A stretch of DNA of 64,000 bases from Pseudonocardia sp. C8 (GTDB lineage: Bacteria; Actinomycetota; Actinomycetes; Mycobacteriales; Pseudonocardiaceae): positions 1,658,501 through 1,722,500 of the forward strand of contig NZ_JACMTR010000002.1 in assembly GCF_014267175.1 (NCBI RefSeq), read 5' to 3'. This document shows, piece by piece, positions 33,265 to 42,185 of this stretch (the stretch's first letter is position 1; the number at the start of each line of letters is the position of its first letter). The notes under the pieces are model-generated. The model was not told the origin of the DNA. It saw nothing but the letters and a program-made list of their open reading frames with translations, and searched no databases. A program made the translations under genes and the position numbers.

Positions 33265-34052
33265 GCGCGCCCGCCGGGACCCGCCCGCTGCTGTCCTCGC
33301 TGGACGGCGGCGTGCTGACCCTGACGCTGAACCGCCCCGAGGTGCGCAACGCGCTCGACGACGCCACCAAGCACGAGCTCGTCGCGGCCCTGGACGACGC
33401 CCAGGCCGAGCCGGGCGTGCGCGCGATCGTGCTCCGCGGGGCCGACCGCACGTTCTGCTCGGGTGGGGACATCCGCCGGATGGGCACCCGGACGGCCGTC
33501 GGCGGTGCGCTGCGGCTGCTCGGTGGCCGGCGCTTGATCGACAGCCTGGTCGAGATCCCGAAGCCGGTGATCGCGGCCGTCGAGGGGCACGCCGCGGGCG
33601 CGGGCTTCTCGCTCGCGCTGGCCTGCGACCTCATCGTCGCCGCCGGGTCGGCCGACTTCCGGCTCGCGTTCATCTCCCGCGGGCTGGCCCCCGACACCGC
33701 CGCGACCTGGTTCCTCACCCGCCAGATCGGGGAGCGCCGGACCAAGGAGCTCGCCCTCACCGGCCGGCCGGTGGGCGCCGCCGAGGCGCGCGACCTCGGC
33801 ATCGCCCAGGAGGTCTGGCCCGACGACGAGTTCGACGACCGCCTGCGCGACTACGCCGGCCGCATCGCGTCCGGGCCGACGGCGGCGCAGGGCATCACCA
33901 AGCGGATCGTGCAGCGCGCGGCCGACTGCGACCTGGCCGCGGTGTGGGACCTGGAGTCCCTCGGCGCCGCGGTCGCCTCCACCACCGACGACCACCGCGA
34001 GGCGATCGCCGCCTGGCGGGAGAAGCGGACCCCCACGTTCGACGGCCACTGA
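33261..34052 (+). CDS. Enoyl-CoA hydratase/isomerase family protein (1)
   Basis: A 263-residue crotonase-fold protein. It has the oxyanion-hole block FCSGGDIRRMG, GHAAGAGFSLALACDL, and FISRGLAPDTAATWFL where the usual second catalytic glutamate (PExG) is replaced by Asp-Thr. It hydrates or isomerises enoyl-CoA, or cleaves a ring-type CoA intermediate. GTG at 33261 overlaps the cyclase stop by 4 bases. Replacement of the catalytic glutamate suggests an isomerase or C-C hydrolase rather than a simple hydratase. Confidence 0.87.
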   Translation: MSAPAGTRPLLSSLDGGVLTLTLNRPEVRNALDDATKHELVAALDDAQAEPGVRAIVLRGADRTFCSGGDIRRMGTRTAVGGALRLLGGRRLIDSLVEIPKPVIAAVEGHAAGAGFSLALACDLIVAAGSADFRLAFISRGLAPDTAATWFLTRQIGERRTKELALTGRPVGAAEARDLGIAQEVWPDDEFDDRLRDYAGRIASGPTAAQGITKRIVQRAADCDLAAVWDLESLGAAVASTTDDHREAIAAWREKRTPTFDGH

Positions 34053-34071
34053 GCCCGGAAGGACGCCCACG

Positions 34072-34872
34072 ATGACGTACATCCGCACCAGCCGTGACGG
34101 CGACGACGACCGGATCGCCGAGGTCGTCCTGGACCGGCCCGACAAGCTCAACGCGCTCTCCGGGCCGATGCTCGACGAGTTGTCCGCCACGCTCGACAAG
34201 CTGGGCCGGGACCCGTCGGTCTCGTGCATCCTGCTGCGCGGCGAGGGCCGCTCGTTCAGCGTCGGCTACGACGTCGGCAGCGGCGGCCCGCACGAGACCG
34301 CCTACGACGACTGGGAGAGCCTGAACGAGAAGATCGACCACTGGATCCGGGTGTGGGAGTGCCCGAAGCCGGTGATCTCGGCGATCCACGGGCACTGCAT
34401 GGGCGGCGCCACGATGCTCGCCGTCTGCACCGACATCACGATCGTCGCCGACGACGCCGTGATCGGCTGGCCGACGATCCCGCTGGGCGGCGGGCTGCTC
34501 AGCCCGGTGAGCATGTGGCTGATCGGTCCGAAGCGGTCCAAGGAACTCTCCTACACCGCCGGGTCCAGCATGGACGGTGCCGAGGCGGCATCGCTCGGAT
34601 GGGCCAACCGGGCCGTCCCCGCCGGCGCGGTGCTGCCGGAGGCCCGCCGGGTCGCCGCGGAGATCGCGAAGATGCCCACCGAGCTGCTCACGCTCAAGAA
34701 GCGCGCGTTGAACCGGGTCATGGACCTCCAGGGGTTCCGGGAGATGCTGCGGATGGGCGCCGAGTGGGACGCGATCGCCCACACGTCCGCCCAGCTCGAG
34801 CCGATCACCGACAAGCTCGCCGAGGTCGGCCTCAAGGGGACGGTGTCCTGGTTCCGGGCGGGCGCACGATGA
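34072..34872 (+). CDS. Enoyl-CoA hydratase/isomerase family protein (2)
   Basis: A 266-residue crotonase-fold protein different from its neighbour. It has FSVGYDVGSGG at the oxyanion site, AIHGHCMGGATMLAVCTD, and GWPTIPLGGGLLSPVSMWLIGPKRSKEL, where no glutamate stands at the normal second acid position (GLL). It begins 19 bases after the first enoyl-CoA hydratase-type gene with its own GGAAGGA-type site. The pair probably does two different steps of one CoA pathway, for example isomerisation and ring cleavage. Confidence 0.87.
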   Translation: MTYIRTSRDGDDDRIAEVVLDRPDKLNALSGPMLDELSATLDKLGRDPSVSCILLRGEGRSFSVGYDVGSGGPHETAYDDWESLNEKIDHWIRVWECPKPVISAIHGHCMGGATMLAVCTDITIVADDAVIGWPTIPLGGGLLSPVSMWLIGPKRSKELSYTAGSSMDGAEAASLGWANRAVPAGAVLPEARRVAAEIAKMPTELLTLKKRALNRVMDLQGFREMLRMGAEWDAIAHTSAQLEPITDKLAEVGLKGTVSWFRAGAR

Positions 34873-36323
34873 ACCGGGTCGACGCGCTGCTCGACTGGGC
34901 GGTCGGGCTGCGGGACAAGGCGGCGGTCCGGTTCGAGGGCCGGGAGATCACCTTCGGTGAGCTCGCCGACCGGATCGCGGGCGCCGCCGGATCGCTCGCC
35001 GGCCGGGTCCGCCGCGGCGACCGGGTCGGGCTGTACTGCGAGAACACCCCGGAGTTCGTCGTCGCCGAGTACGCGTGCTTCTGGCTCGGCGCGACCGTCA
35101 GCCCGCTCAACCGCCAGCTCACCTCCGCCGAGGTGCGCGAGACGGCGCAGCGGCTGGGCCTGTCGGTGGTGCTGGCCGACGGCCCGCTCGAGCTCGGCGA
35201 CGTGCCGGTGCTTCCGGTGCCCGACGGCACGGGGCCGGCCGCCGCGGCGCCGCCGCCGCCGGAGCGGATGGGGCCCGAGGACGGGTGCCTGCTGCTGCAG
35301 ACCTCCGGTTCGACCGGGACCCCGAAGGGGGTGCTGCTCAGCTATGCCAACGTCGTCGACAACTACGACCGGACCTACCGCTGGGTGGGCGCGACCGGGG
35401 CGGACGTGCTGCTGATGGCGCTGCCGCTGTACAACACCTACGGCCTCAACCAGGGCATCAACCTGATGGCGGTGACCGGGGCGACCCTGGTCCTGCACCG
35501 CGGCTTCTCGCCGCGCGCCGTGCTGCGCGCGCTCCGCGACGAGGGCGTCACCTTCTTCCCGTCCGTGCCCACGATGATGACCCGGCTGCAGGCCGTCGCC
35601 GACGGGCCGATCACCGACCGGGTGGTGCGGGTGGGCGTCGGAGCCGCCCCGACGGCGTCCCAGGTCGTCGCCGACGTGTGGCGGATCCTGCCGAACGCCT
35701 CGATCCGGCTCGGCTACGGCCTCTCCGAGGCCACCGCGCTGGTCACGCTGACCCACGTGGGCGGCCCCGAGGAGGCGGCCGGTCGCAACCTCGACACCTG
35801 CGGCCGGGCCGTCCCCGGGTTCGAGATGCGGATCGACCGGCCCGACGAGACCGGCCTGGGCGAGCTGCTGCTGCGCGGCGACGGCGTGTTCGCCGGGTAC
35901 GTGGGCACCGAGGCGCCGCGTCCGGTCGAGGACGGCTGGCTGCGCACCGGGGACATGGCCCGCATCGTCGACGGCGAGCTCGTGATCGCCGACCGCAAGC
36001 GGGACCTGGTGATCCGTGGCGGGCAGAACGTCTATCCCGGTGAGATCGAACGGGTGCTGCACGAGCTGCACGCGGTGCTGGAGGCGGCGGTGATCGGGCG
36101 GCCGCACCCGGACCTCGGCGAGGTCCCGGTGGCCTACGTCGTCGCACGGCCGGGCCACGATCTGCACGTGGACGCGGTCGCCGCACACTGCGCGGAACGG
36201 CTCGCCGGGTACAAGCGGCCCGCCGAGATCGTGGTGGTCGACGCCCTCCCGCGCGGGGCGACCGGCAAGATCTCCAAACCGGCCCTGCGGGAACGGGACG
36301 CGCTCCAGGCGGCGGGCCGATGA
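34869..36323 (+). CDS. Acyl-CoA synthetase (AMP-forming)
   Basis: A 484-residue class I adenylate-forming enzyme. It has the P-loop LLQTSGSTGTPKGVLLSYAN, YGLSEATALV, DGWLRTGDMARI, and the lysine near the end in GATGKISKPALRERD. It activates a carboxylate as acyl-AMP and then acyl-CoA. Length is near the family's usual 500. ATG at 34869 overlaps the previous stop. It supplies the CoA ester used by the dehydrogenase and two hydratase-type proteins upstream in the operon. Confidence 0.92.
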   Translation: MNRVDALLDWAVGLRDKAAVRFEGREITFGELADRIAGAAGSLAGRVRRGDRVGLYCENTPEFVVAEYACFWLGATVSPLNRQLTSAEVRETAQRLGLSVVLADGPLELGDVPVLPVPDGTGPAAAAPPPPERMGPEDGCLLLQTSGSTGTPKGVLLSYANVVDNYDRTYRWVGATGADVLLMALPLYNTYGLNQGINLMAVTGATLVLHRGFSPRAVLRALRDEGVTFFPSVPTMMTRLQAVADGPITDRVVRVGVGAAPTASQVVADVWRILPNASIRLGYGLSEATALVTLTHVGGPEEAAGRNLDTCGRAVPGFEMRIDRPDETGLGELLLRGDGVFAGYVGTEAPRPVEDGWLRTGDMARIVDGELVIADRKRDLVIRGGQNVYPGEIERVLHELHAVLEAAVIGRPHPDLGEVPVAYVVARPGHDLHVDAVAAHCAERLAGYKRPAEIVVVDALPRGATGKISKPALRERDALQAAGR

Positions 36324-37060
36324 GCGTCGTCGTCGTGACCGGCGCCGCCGGCGGCATGGGGCGGGCCCAGGTGGCCGACCTCGCCGCGGCCGGGTACACC
36401 GTCCACGCCCTCGACCGGGAGCTGCCCACCGGCCTGCCCGGCGGCGTCACCGGCCGGGCGCTGGACGTCACCGACGCGGACGCCTGGGCGGCGTTCGCCG
36501 CGGAGCTGGCGGACCGGCACGGATCGGTGCACGGCCTGGTGAACCACGCCGGCGTGATCGACCGCCACCGGCTCGACGAGGTCGACCCGGCGACCGTGCA
36601 CCGCCTGGTCGACGTCAACCTCGTCGGCCCGCTGCTCGGGATCCGGTTCCTGTCCCCGCTCATGGGCGCGGGGGCGTCGATCGTGACGATCGGGTCGGTG
36701 GCCGCGCTGACCGCGTACTACCCGGTCGCCTACACGGCCAGCAAGTGGGCGCTGCGCGGGCTGACCAAGGTCGCCGCGGCCGAGCTGGGGGCGCGCGGGA
36801 TCCGGGTCAACGCCGTGCACCCCGGCTTCGTCGAGACACCGATGACCGCCGGTGCGTCCGACCGGTTCCGCGCGGCGAGTACCGAGTTCAGCCTGCTCGG
36901 CCGCGCCGGCCGCCCGCAGGACGTGGTCCCGGTCGTGTCGTTCCTGCTCGGCGACGGTGCCCGGCACGTCACCGGGGCCGAGATCCCGGTCGACGGCGGG
37001 GCTGCCGCGCACGGCGGGGCGAAGCCGCTGAACACCGCCGCGAACGGGGTCGCGCCGTGA
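36320..37060 (+). CDS. SDR family oxidoreductase
   Basis: A 246-residue classical SDR with VVVTGAAGGMGRAQV, catalytic Ser in TIGSVAAL, YTASK and a C-terminal DGG. The structural Asn-Asn-Ala-Gly block reads NHAG, a mild departure. It interconverts an alcohol and a ketone with NAD(P)H, possibly the 3-hydroxyacyl-CoA dehydrogenase step of this pathway or the oxidation that precedes the LLM monooxygenase. It overlaps both neighbours by 4 bases. Confidence 0.9.
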   Translation: MSVVVVTGAAGGMGRAQVADLAAAGYTVHALDRELPTGLPGGVTGRALDVTDADAWAAFAAELADRHGSVHGLVNHAGVIDRHRLDEVDPATVHRLVDVNLVGPLLGIRFLSPLMGAGASIVTIGSVAALTAYYPVAYTASKWALRGLTKVAAAELGARGIRVNAVHPGFVETPMTAGASDRFRAASTEFSLLGRAGRPQDVVPVVSFLLGDGARHVTGAEIPVDGGAAAHGGAKPLNTAANGVAP

Positions 37061-37542
37061 CCGTGCTGCCCACCGATCCCGCCGCGTTCCGCACGGTGCT
37101 CGGTGCGTTCGCCAGCGGGCTGGTGGTCGTGGGGGCGAGCGGCCCGGACGGACCGCTCGGCATGACCTGCCAGTCGTTCTGCTCGCTGTCCCTGGACCCG
37201 CCGCTGGTGCTGTTCTGCCCGGCGGCGACGTCGTCGACCTGGCCCCGGGTCCGGGCCGTCGGATCGTTCTGCCTCAGCATCCTGTCCGAGGACCAGGCCG
37301 GGGTGAGCACCCGGATGTCGCGGTCGGGCACCGCGAAGTTCGCCGGCGTCGGATGGGACCGTGCGCCGTCCGGGGCGCCGCGGCTGCTCGGCGCGGTGGG
37401 CTGGCTCGACTGCAGCCTCCGTGACGAGCACGAGGCCGGGGACCACACCGTCGTCGTGGCCCGGGTGGAGGCGTTCGGACTCGACCGGGAGCGGCGGCCG
37501 CTGCTCTACCACCGCGGGAGCTACGCCCACGTCGCACCGTGA
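37057..37542 (+). CDS. Flavin reductase family protein
   Basis: A 161-residue flavin reductase-type split-barrel protein. FRTVLGAFASGLVVVGASGPDG, SFCSLSLDPPLVLFCP and FCLSILSEDQ are typical of HpaC/DIM6 NAD(P)H:flavin oxidoreductases. It supplies reduced FMN or FAD, most simply to the LLM monooxygenase at the head of the same operon, making a two-component monooxygenase. GTG at 37057 overlaps the SDR stop. Confidence 0.9.
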   Translation: MTVLPTDPAAFRTVLGAFASGLVVVGASGPDGPLGMTCQSFCSLSLDPPLVLFCPAATSSTWPRVRAVGSFCLSILSEDQAGVSTRMSRSGTAKFAGVGWDRAPSGAPRLLGAVGWLDCSLRDEHEAGDHTVVVARVEAFGLDRERRPLLYHRGSYAHVAP

Positions 37543-37569
37543 CGGATCGGTGCCGGCTCCGGTCGCGCC

Positions 37570-38589
37570 CTACCCCGGCGCCGGCTCGCCGGCGATCGTC
37601 GAGGGGGCGAGGCCGAGTGCCCGGGCGACGGTGACGGCGAAGTGGTCGGCCACCCCCTGTGCGGTGGCGATGTACTGGTCGTCCAGGGCGACCGGGCGGT
37701 CGTAGTAGAGGCTGATGGTGGCCACCAGCGAGTCGCCGTAGAGCACCGGCAGGGTGAGCAGGCTGACGTATCCCTCGGCCCGGACGAGGTCGTGGGCCGC
37801 CGCCATCAGCGGGTCGGTACGGGCGTCGGCCAGGAACATGTGCAGCCGGGACTCCCAGACGCGCTTGATGACGCCGTCGGTCCGCCCGTCGTTGATCCGG
37901 GCGACCAGGGCGTCGAGGTAGCGCTGGGAGATGCCGCGACGCCGGGAGACGGTGTAGCCGGCCCAGTCGCCGTTCGGCCGGTCGCTGGTCACGACGAGCA
38001 CCCGGTCGGCACCGAGCCCACCGGTCATCGCGTCGCAGATCGCGTCGGTGAGCGCGTCGAAGCTCGGATGGCGGGGCGGGCCGATCATCAGCGCGGCCAG
38101 CACCTCGGTGTCGACCCGGGGCCCGGCCGGGGCGGCCTCGAACGCGGGCCCGCCGACCTCGCCGATGAGGTGACAGGACTGCGCCGACCGCACACCCGGG
38201 TGCCCCTCGACGACCTGCACCTGGAAGCGCAGCGCGGCCGCGTCGTCCGGGAAGGACGCGGAGACCATGACGTCGGCCGAACCCGTGATCAGCTGGACCT
38301 GGTCCACCTCGGACTGCGCGGCCAGGAACTCCGCCACGCCGAAGCGGCGACCGGGCTCGGTCAGCAGGAGGTAGACCATCCGGCTGCGCTGGGCGGGATC
38401 GGACAACCGGGCGGTCACGGTGAGCCCGTGCTCTCCGACGAGCCGCGCGATCCGGCTGCGCACGGTCTTCTCGGACACGCCCACGAGCTTCGCCAGCTCG
38501 ACGTTCGGCGTGCGCCCGTCGCGGCGCAGCGCGGCGACGAGGGCACGGTCGATCTCGTCCAGCTCCTGCCGACGCTGACGTCCCGGCAT
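37570..38589 (-). CDS. AsnC/Lrp-type HTH regulator with GAF-like C-terminus
   Basis: A 339-residue regulator. An N-terminal Lrp/AsnC helix-turn-helix (ELDEIDRALVAALRRDGRTPNVELAKLVGVSEKTVRSRI) and an effector-like middle part (about 70-150) are followed by a C-terminal region (about 180-335) with a GAF-like predicted shape (LITDAIC-like start, SLYYDRPVALDDQYIA near the end). Plain AsnC proteins are about 150 residues, so this is an unusual fusion. ATG at 38589 gives the HTH at the normal position. It is divergent to the ABC importer operon across a 26-bp dyad, so it likely controls that operon. Confidence 0.8.
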   Translation of the reverse strand: MPGRQRRQELDEIDRALVAALRRDGRTPNVELAKLVGVSEKTVRSRIARLVGEHGLTVTARLSDPAQRSRMVYLLLTEPGRRFGVAEFLAAQSEVDQVQLITGSADVMVSASFPDDAAALRFQVQVVEGHPGVRSAQSCHLIGEVGGPAFEAAPAGPRVDTEVLAALMIGPPRHPSFDALTDAICDAMTGGLGADRVLVVTSDRPNGDWAGYTVSRRRGISQRYLDALVARINDGRTDGVIKRVWESRLHMFLADARTDPLMAAAHDLVRAEGYVSLLTLPVLYGDSLVATISLYYDRPVALDDQYIATAQGVADHFAVTVARALGLAPSTIAGEPAPG

Positions 38590-38628
38590 CTTGACACCAC
38601 CCGTTCGTGCCCACGAGACTCCGGAAAT

Positions 38629-38654
38629 CGGCGCAAGTTGCACAATATGCGCCG
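38629..38654. promoter_or_regulatory. 26-bp dyad in AsnC/ABC importer divergent region
   Basis: A perfect inverted repeat CGGCGCA-N12-TGCGCCG. The AT-richer centre contains TTGCACAA, itself a small palindrome. It lies 40 bases upstream of the AsnC-type gene and about 95 bases upstream of the substrate-binding protein gene, the natural place for control of both. The regulator binding here is inferred to be the AsnC-GAF protein. Confidence 0.6.
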
Positions 38655-38748
38655 AAATTCGGCTCTAATGGGTCGACCCTAGCACTCTCCTGGCCTCGCG
38701 GCGCACTGCTCGCGGGCCACGACTCGCAACGACGCGTGTGGAGGCGGG

Positions 38749-40362
38749 ATGTCCGTGATCGGCAAGGTGTCTGCTCCGAGACGCCGGGCCCGGCTGCTCG
38801 TGGCCGGCATCGCAGTGGTGGGAACGCTCCTCGCGGGCTGCGGTGGCGGGCAGCCCGCCGCGCCGGCCGCGATGGGGAGCTCGGTCGGCGCCGCGCCGAC
38901 CGGCCCGGCCGACCCGAACGCCACATTGCGGTTCAGCTTCGGCACGGACGCCAGCAAGAACTACGACCCGGCGACCGCGGCGAACCAGTTCGTCAACGCG
39001 TTCCTGCTGCCGGTCTACGACCGCCTCTTCGACATCGACGCGCAAGGGCGGGTCGTGCCGATGCTGGCGGAGTCGTCGAGGCTCTCCGACCAGGGCCGGA
39101 CGCTCACCCTGACCCTCCGGGACGGGGTCGTCTTCCACGACGGGACAACCTTCGACGCGGCCGCGGTCAAGGCCAACATCGAGCGCGCGAAGACCACCGA
39201 ACGCTCGACCCTCAAACCCGATCTCGCCGTCGTCGAGTCCGTCGAGACCCCCGATCCGCGGACCGCGGTCCTGCGGCTCGCCGCGCCGAGCGCGTCGCTC
39301 CCCGCGCTGCTCGCCGACCGTGCCGGGATGATGGTCTCGCCCACCGCGTTCGGGAACCCCGATCTCGACCTGCGGCCGGTCGGCGCGGGCCCGTACCGCG
39401 TCGTCGACGACCAGCCGGGCGTGCAGGTCACCTACGAGAAGTTCGACCGGTACTGGAACGCCGCGGCGACGGCCGGTGCGGTGCGCCGCATCGAGCTGGG
39501 GGTTCAGCTCAACCCCGAGACCCGGCTCCGCTCGGTCGGTGCCCGCGAGTTCGACGCCACCGCGATCAACCACGACCAGTATCCGCAGGCGGCGACGTCC
39601 GGCCAGCAGGTACTGGTGAAGCCGGGGACCGGGGCCTTCCTCGTCTACCTCAACATGGCGAAGAACCCGCCCCTGGCGAACCCCGACGTGCGGGCGGCCA
39701 TGGCGATGGCGATCGACCGCGCCGGGATCTCGCAGGCCATCCTCGGCGGCCAGTGCACCGCGTCGCCGCAGATCTTCCCGGACGGCTACTGGGCTACCGC
39801 GCCGGATCCCGGCCCCGACGCGTCGAGATTCGACCTCGCCGCGGCGAAGCAGAAACTCGCCGAAGCCGGGTTCCCGCAGGGGTTCGCCATGTCGATGACC
39901 GTGGTCAACGTGCCGCCCTACTCCGCGGTCGCCGAGGCCGTCGCCGGTCAGCTGGGCCAGATCGGCATCACGGTCGACCTGCAGATCGCCGAGCCGGCCC
40001 AGGTCATCGCCGGCTTCACCGGGCAGAAGTCCGTGGACTCGTACGTCTCGCAGTGGCCGGGCGCGGTCGACCCGGCGCGGACGGTGGCGTCGCTGTACCT
40101 GCCGGGCGGCACCTTCAACCCCGGCGGGATGCGCGACCCGGAGATCGTCCGGCTCGCGGCGCAGGGCCAGGCGGCGCCGGACGCCGCCGCCCGCGCGCAG
40201 GCCTACCAGCAGATCTCGGCCCGCGCGGTGGACCAGCATCTTCACCTGCCGATCTGCAGCTCACCGGCCCTGCTGATGGCGTCCCCGAAGGTCCGCGGCC
40301 TGACCACGACGATCGCGGGCGCACCCGACCTGCGTGCCGTCGAGCTCGTCCCGGGGGCCTGA
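38749..40362 (+). CDS. ABC transporter substrate-binding lipoprotein, family 5
   Basis: A 537-residue peptide/nickel-type extracytoplasmic binding protein. The N-terminus has arginines, a hydrophobic stretch and a lipobox LLAGC with Cys31 as the lipidated residue. Family blocks include YDRLFDIDAQGRVVPMLAES, LRDGVVFHDGT and the conserved VRAAMAMAIDR. It captures a peptide or other compound outside the cell and delivers it to the two permeases that follow. It is the first gene of an operon with a complete importer plus three enzymes. Confidence 0.93.
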   Translation: MSVIGKVSAPRRRARLLVAGIAVVGTLLAGCGGGQPAAPAAMGSSVGAAPTGPADPNATLRFSFGTDASKNYDPATAANQFVNAFLLPVYDRLFDIDAQGRVVPMLAESSRLSDQGRTLTLTLRDGVVFHDGTTFDAAAVKANIERAKTTERSTLKPDLAVVESVETPDPRTAVLRLAAPSASLPALLADRAGMMVSPTAFGNPDLDLRPVGAGPYRVVDDQPGVQVTYEKFDRYWNAAATAGAVRRIELGVQLNPETRLRSVGAREFDATAINHDQYPQAATSGQQVLVKPGTGAFLVYLNMAKNPPLANPDVRAAMAMAIDRAGISQAILGGQCTASPQIFPDGYWATAPDPGPDASRFDLAAAKQKLAEAGFPQGFAMSMTVVNVPPYSAVAEAVAGQLGQIGITVDLQIAEPAQVIAGFTGQKSVDSYVSQWPGAVDPARTVASLYLPGGTFNPGGMRDPEIVRLAAQGQAAPDAAARAQAYQQISARAVDQHLHLPICSSPALLMASPKVRGLTTTIAGAPDLRAVELVPGA

Positions 40363-40365
40363 TCC

Positions 40366-41307
40366 GTGCTGCACACGATCGTCGTCCGGGTGGCCACCCT
40401 GGCCCTGCTCGTCTGGGTCGTCTCGATCGCGGTGTTCGCGCTCGTCCTGCTCATCCCCGGTGATCCGACCAGCACCCTGCTCGGTGACAACGCCACACCC
40501 CAGCAGGTCGCGGCCCTGCGGGCGAGCCTCGGGCTGGACGACCCGGTCCTCGTCCGCTACTGGGACTGGCTGTCCGGCGCGTTGCACGGCGATCTGGGCA
40601 CCTCGATGCTGACCAGCTACCCGGTGACCCAGGCGATCAGCGACCGGATGGCGGTGACCGTCTCGCTGGTCGTCCTCGCCCTGCTGCTGTCGGTGCTGCT
40701 GGGCCTGGTGGTCGGGGTGCTGGCCGCGGTGCGGCAGGGCAGCGTGTTCGACCGGATCGCGCTGCTCGGCAGCTCGGTGGGGATCGCGATGCCGAACTTC
40801 TGGCTGGGCCTGGTGCTCGTCACGTTCCTCGGCGCCGAGCTGGGGCTGTTCCCGACGAGCGGCTACGTGCCGTTCGGGGAGTCGGCGGGAGCCTGGGTCG
40901 CGCACCTCGCGCTGCCGGTCGTGACGCTCGCCGCGAGCGGTGTCGCGGAGGTGGCCCGGCAGACCCGGGCCAGCGTCGTCGACACCCTGCAGCTCGACTT
41001 CGTCCGGACCCTGCGGGCGAAGGGCCTCGCCCCCGGCAGCGTGGTCGTCAAGCACGCGCTGCGCACCGCGCTGGTCCCGGTGGTCACCGTGGCGGGGCTG
41101 CAGGTCAGCCGCCTGTTCGGGCTCTCGGTGCTGGTGGAGGCGGTGTTCGCGCTGCCGGGCATCGGCTCGCTGATGGTGCAGTCGGTGTTCGACCGGGACA
41201 TCCCGATGGTGCAGGGCACGGTCCTGCTGGCGACCGTGGTCGTGGTGACGGTGAACCTGCTCGTCGACCTGTCCTACGGCTGGCTCAACCCGAAGGCGGC
41301 CGCATGA
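40366..41307 (+). CDS. ABC transporter permease, DppB/OppB type
   Basis: A 313-residue integral membrane protein with six predicted helices. It has the N-terminal FALVLLIPGDPTSTLLG block and an EAA-type loop containing RTLRAKGLAPG, which contacts the ATPase. It forms the channel with the permease at 41304. GTG at 40366 begins 3 bases after the stop of the binding protein gene. The stop overlaps the next ATG. Confidence 0.93.
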   Translation: MLHTIVVRVATLALLVWVVSIAVFALVLLIPGDPTSTLLGDNATPQQVAALRASLGLDDPVLVRYWDWLSGALHGDLGTSMLTSYPVTQAISDRMAVTVSLVVLALLLSVLLGLVVGVLAAVRQGSVFDRIALLGSSVGIAMPNFWLGLVLVTFLGAELGLFPTSGYVPFGESAGAWVAHLALPVVTLAASGVAEVARQTRASVVDTLQLDFVRTLRAKGLAPGSVVVKHALRTALVPVVTVAGLQVSRLFGLSVLVEAVFALPGIGSLMVQSVFDRDIPMVQGTVLLATVVVVTVNLLVDLSYGWLNPKAAA

Positions 41308-42185
41308 CCACCGTGCCGACGACCGCACCGGCGGCCCCGGAGTCCGCGTTCGGCGCGTTCCGCAGGCGCTTCGGCCGCCAGCGGCTCGCCGTCCTGACGG
41401 CCGCCGTCCTCGGGCTGATCGTCGTCGTCGCGCTGCTGGCCCCGTGGATCACCCCGCAGGACCCGAACGCGCAGACGCTGATGGACCGCCTCGCCGCGCC
41501 CGGCCCCCGCCACCTGCTCGGTGCGGACGACCTCGGCCGGGACGTGCTGTCCCGGATGGTCGTCGCCACCCGCGAGACGCTGTGGGCCGGGGCGCTAGCC
41601 ACGGCCGTGAGCATGGTGTTCGGGCTGCCGTTCGGCCTGCTCGCCGGCTACCTCCGCGGCTGGGCCGACGCCGTCCTCTCCCGGATCGCGGACGCGCTCA
41701 TGGCCATCCCACCGCTGCTGTTCGCGATGGCGATCGTGGCCGTGCTCGGCCGAGGCGTCACGAACGCGATGATCGCGATCGGGGTGGTGACGGCGCCCCG
41801 GTTCTTCCGGGTGGCGCGCAGCGTCGCGCTCGTCATCCGCGAGGAGACCTACATCGAGGCGGCCCGCTCCATCGGCTGCCCCACCGGGCGGATCGTGCGG
41901 ACCCACGTGCTGCCGAACATGCTGTCGCCGCTGATCGTGCAGGTCTCGGTGACGATGGGGTTCGCGATCCTGTTCGAGGCCGGCCTGTCCTTCCTCGGGC
42001 TCGGCGTGCAGCCACCGGACGCCTCCTGGGGCTCGATGCTGCAGCGTTCCACCCAGTTCGCCGCGCAGGCGCCATGGCTGGTGCTGCTGCCCGGGCTGGC
42101 GATCCTCGTGACCGTCCTGGCCTTCAACACCGTCGGCGACGCCGTGCGGGACTCGGTGGGCCGCGAGAACCGGAGGCTGGTGTGA
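41304..42185 (+). CDS. ABC transporter permease, DppC/OppC type
   Basis: A 293-residue permease with an N-terminal cytoplasmic extension (FRRRFGRQRLAVLTA), the HLLGADDLGRDVLSRMV block typical of DppC, and an EAA loop containing EAARSIGCPTGRIVRTHVLPN. ATG at 41304 overlaps the DppB stop by 4 bases. It pairs with the DppB-type permease at 40366. Confidence 0.93.
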   Translation: MTTVPTTAPAAPESAFGAFRRRFGRQRLAVLTAAVLGLIVVVALLAPWITPQDPNAQTLMDRLAAPGPRHLLGADDLGRDVLSRMVVATRETLWAGALATAVSMVFGLPFGLLAGYLRGWADAVLSRIADALMAIPPLLFAMAIVAVLGRGVTNAMIAIGVVTAPRFFRVARSVALVIREETYIEAARSIGCPTGRIVRTHVLPNMLSPLIVQVSVTMGFAILFEAGLSFLGLGVQPPDASWGSMLQRSTQFAAQAPWLVLLPGLAILVTVLAFNTVGDAVRDSVGRENRRLV

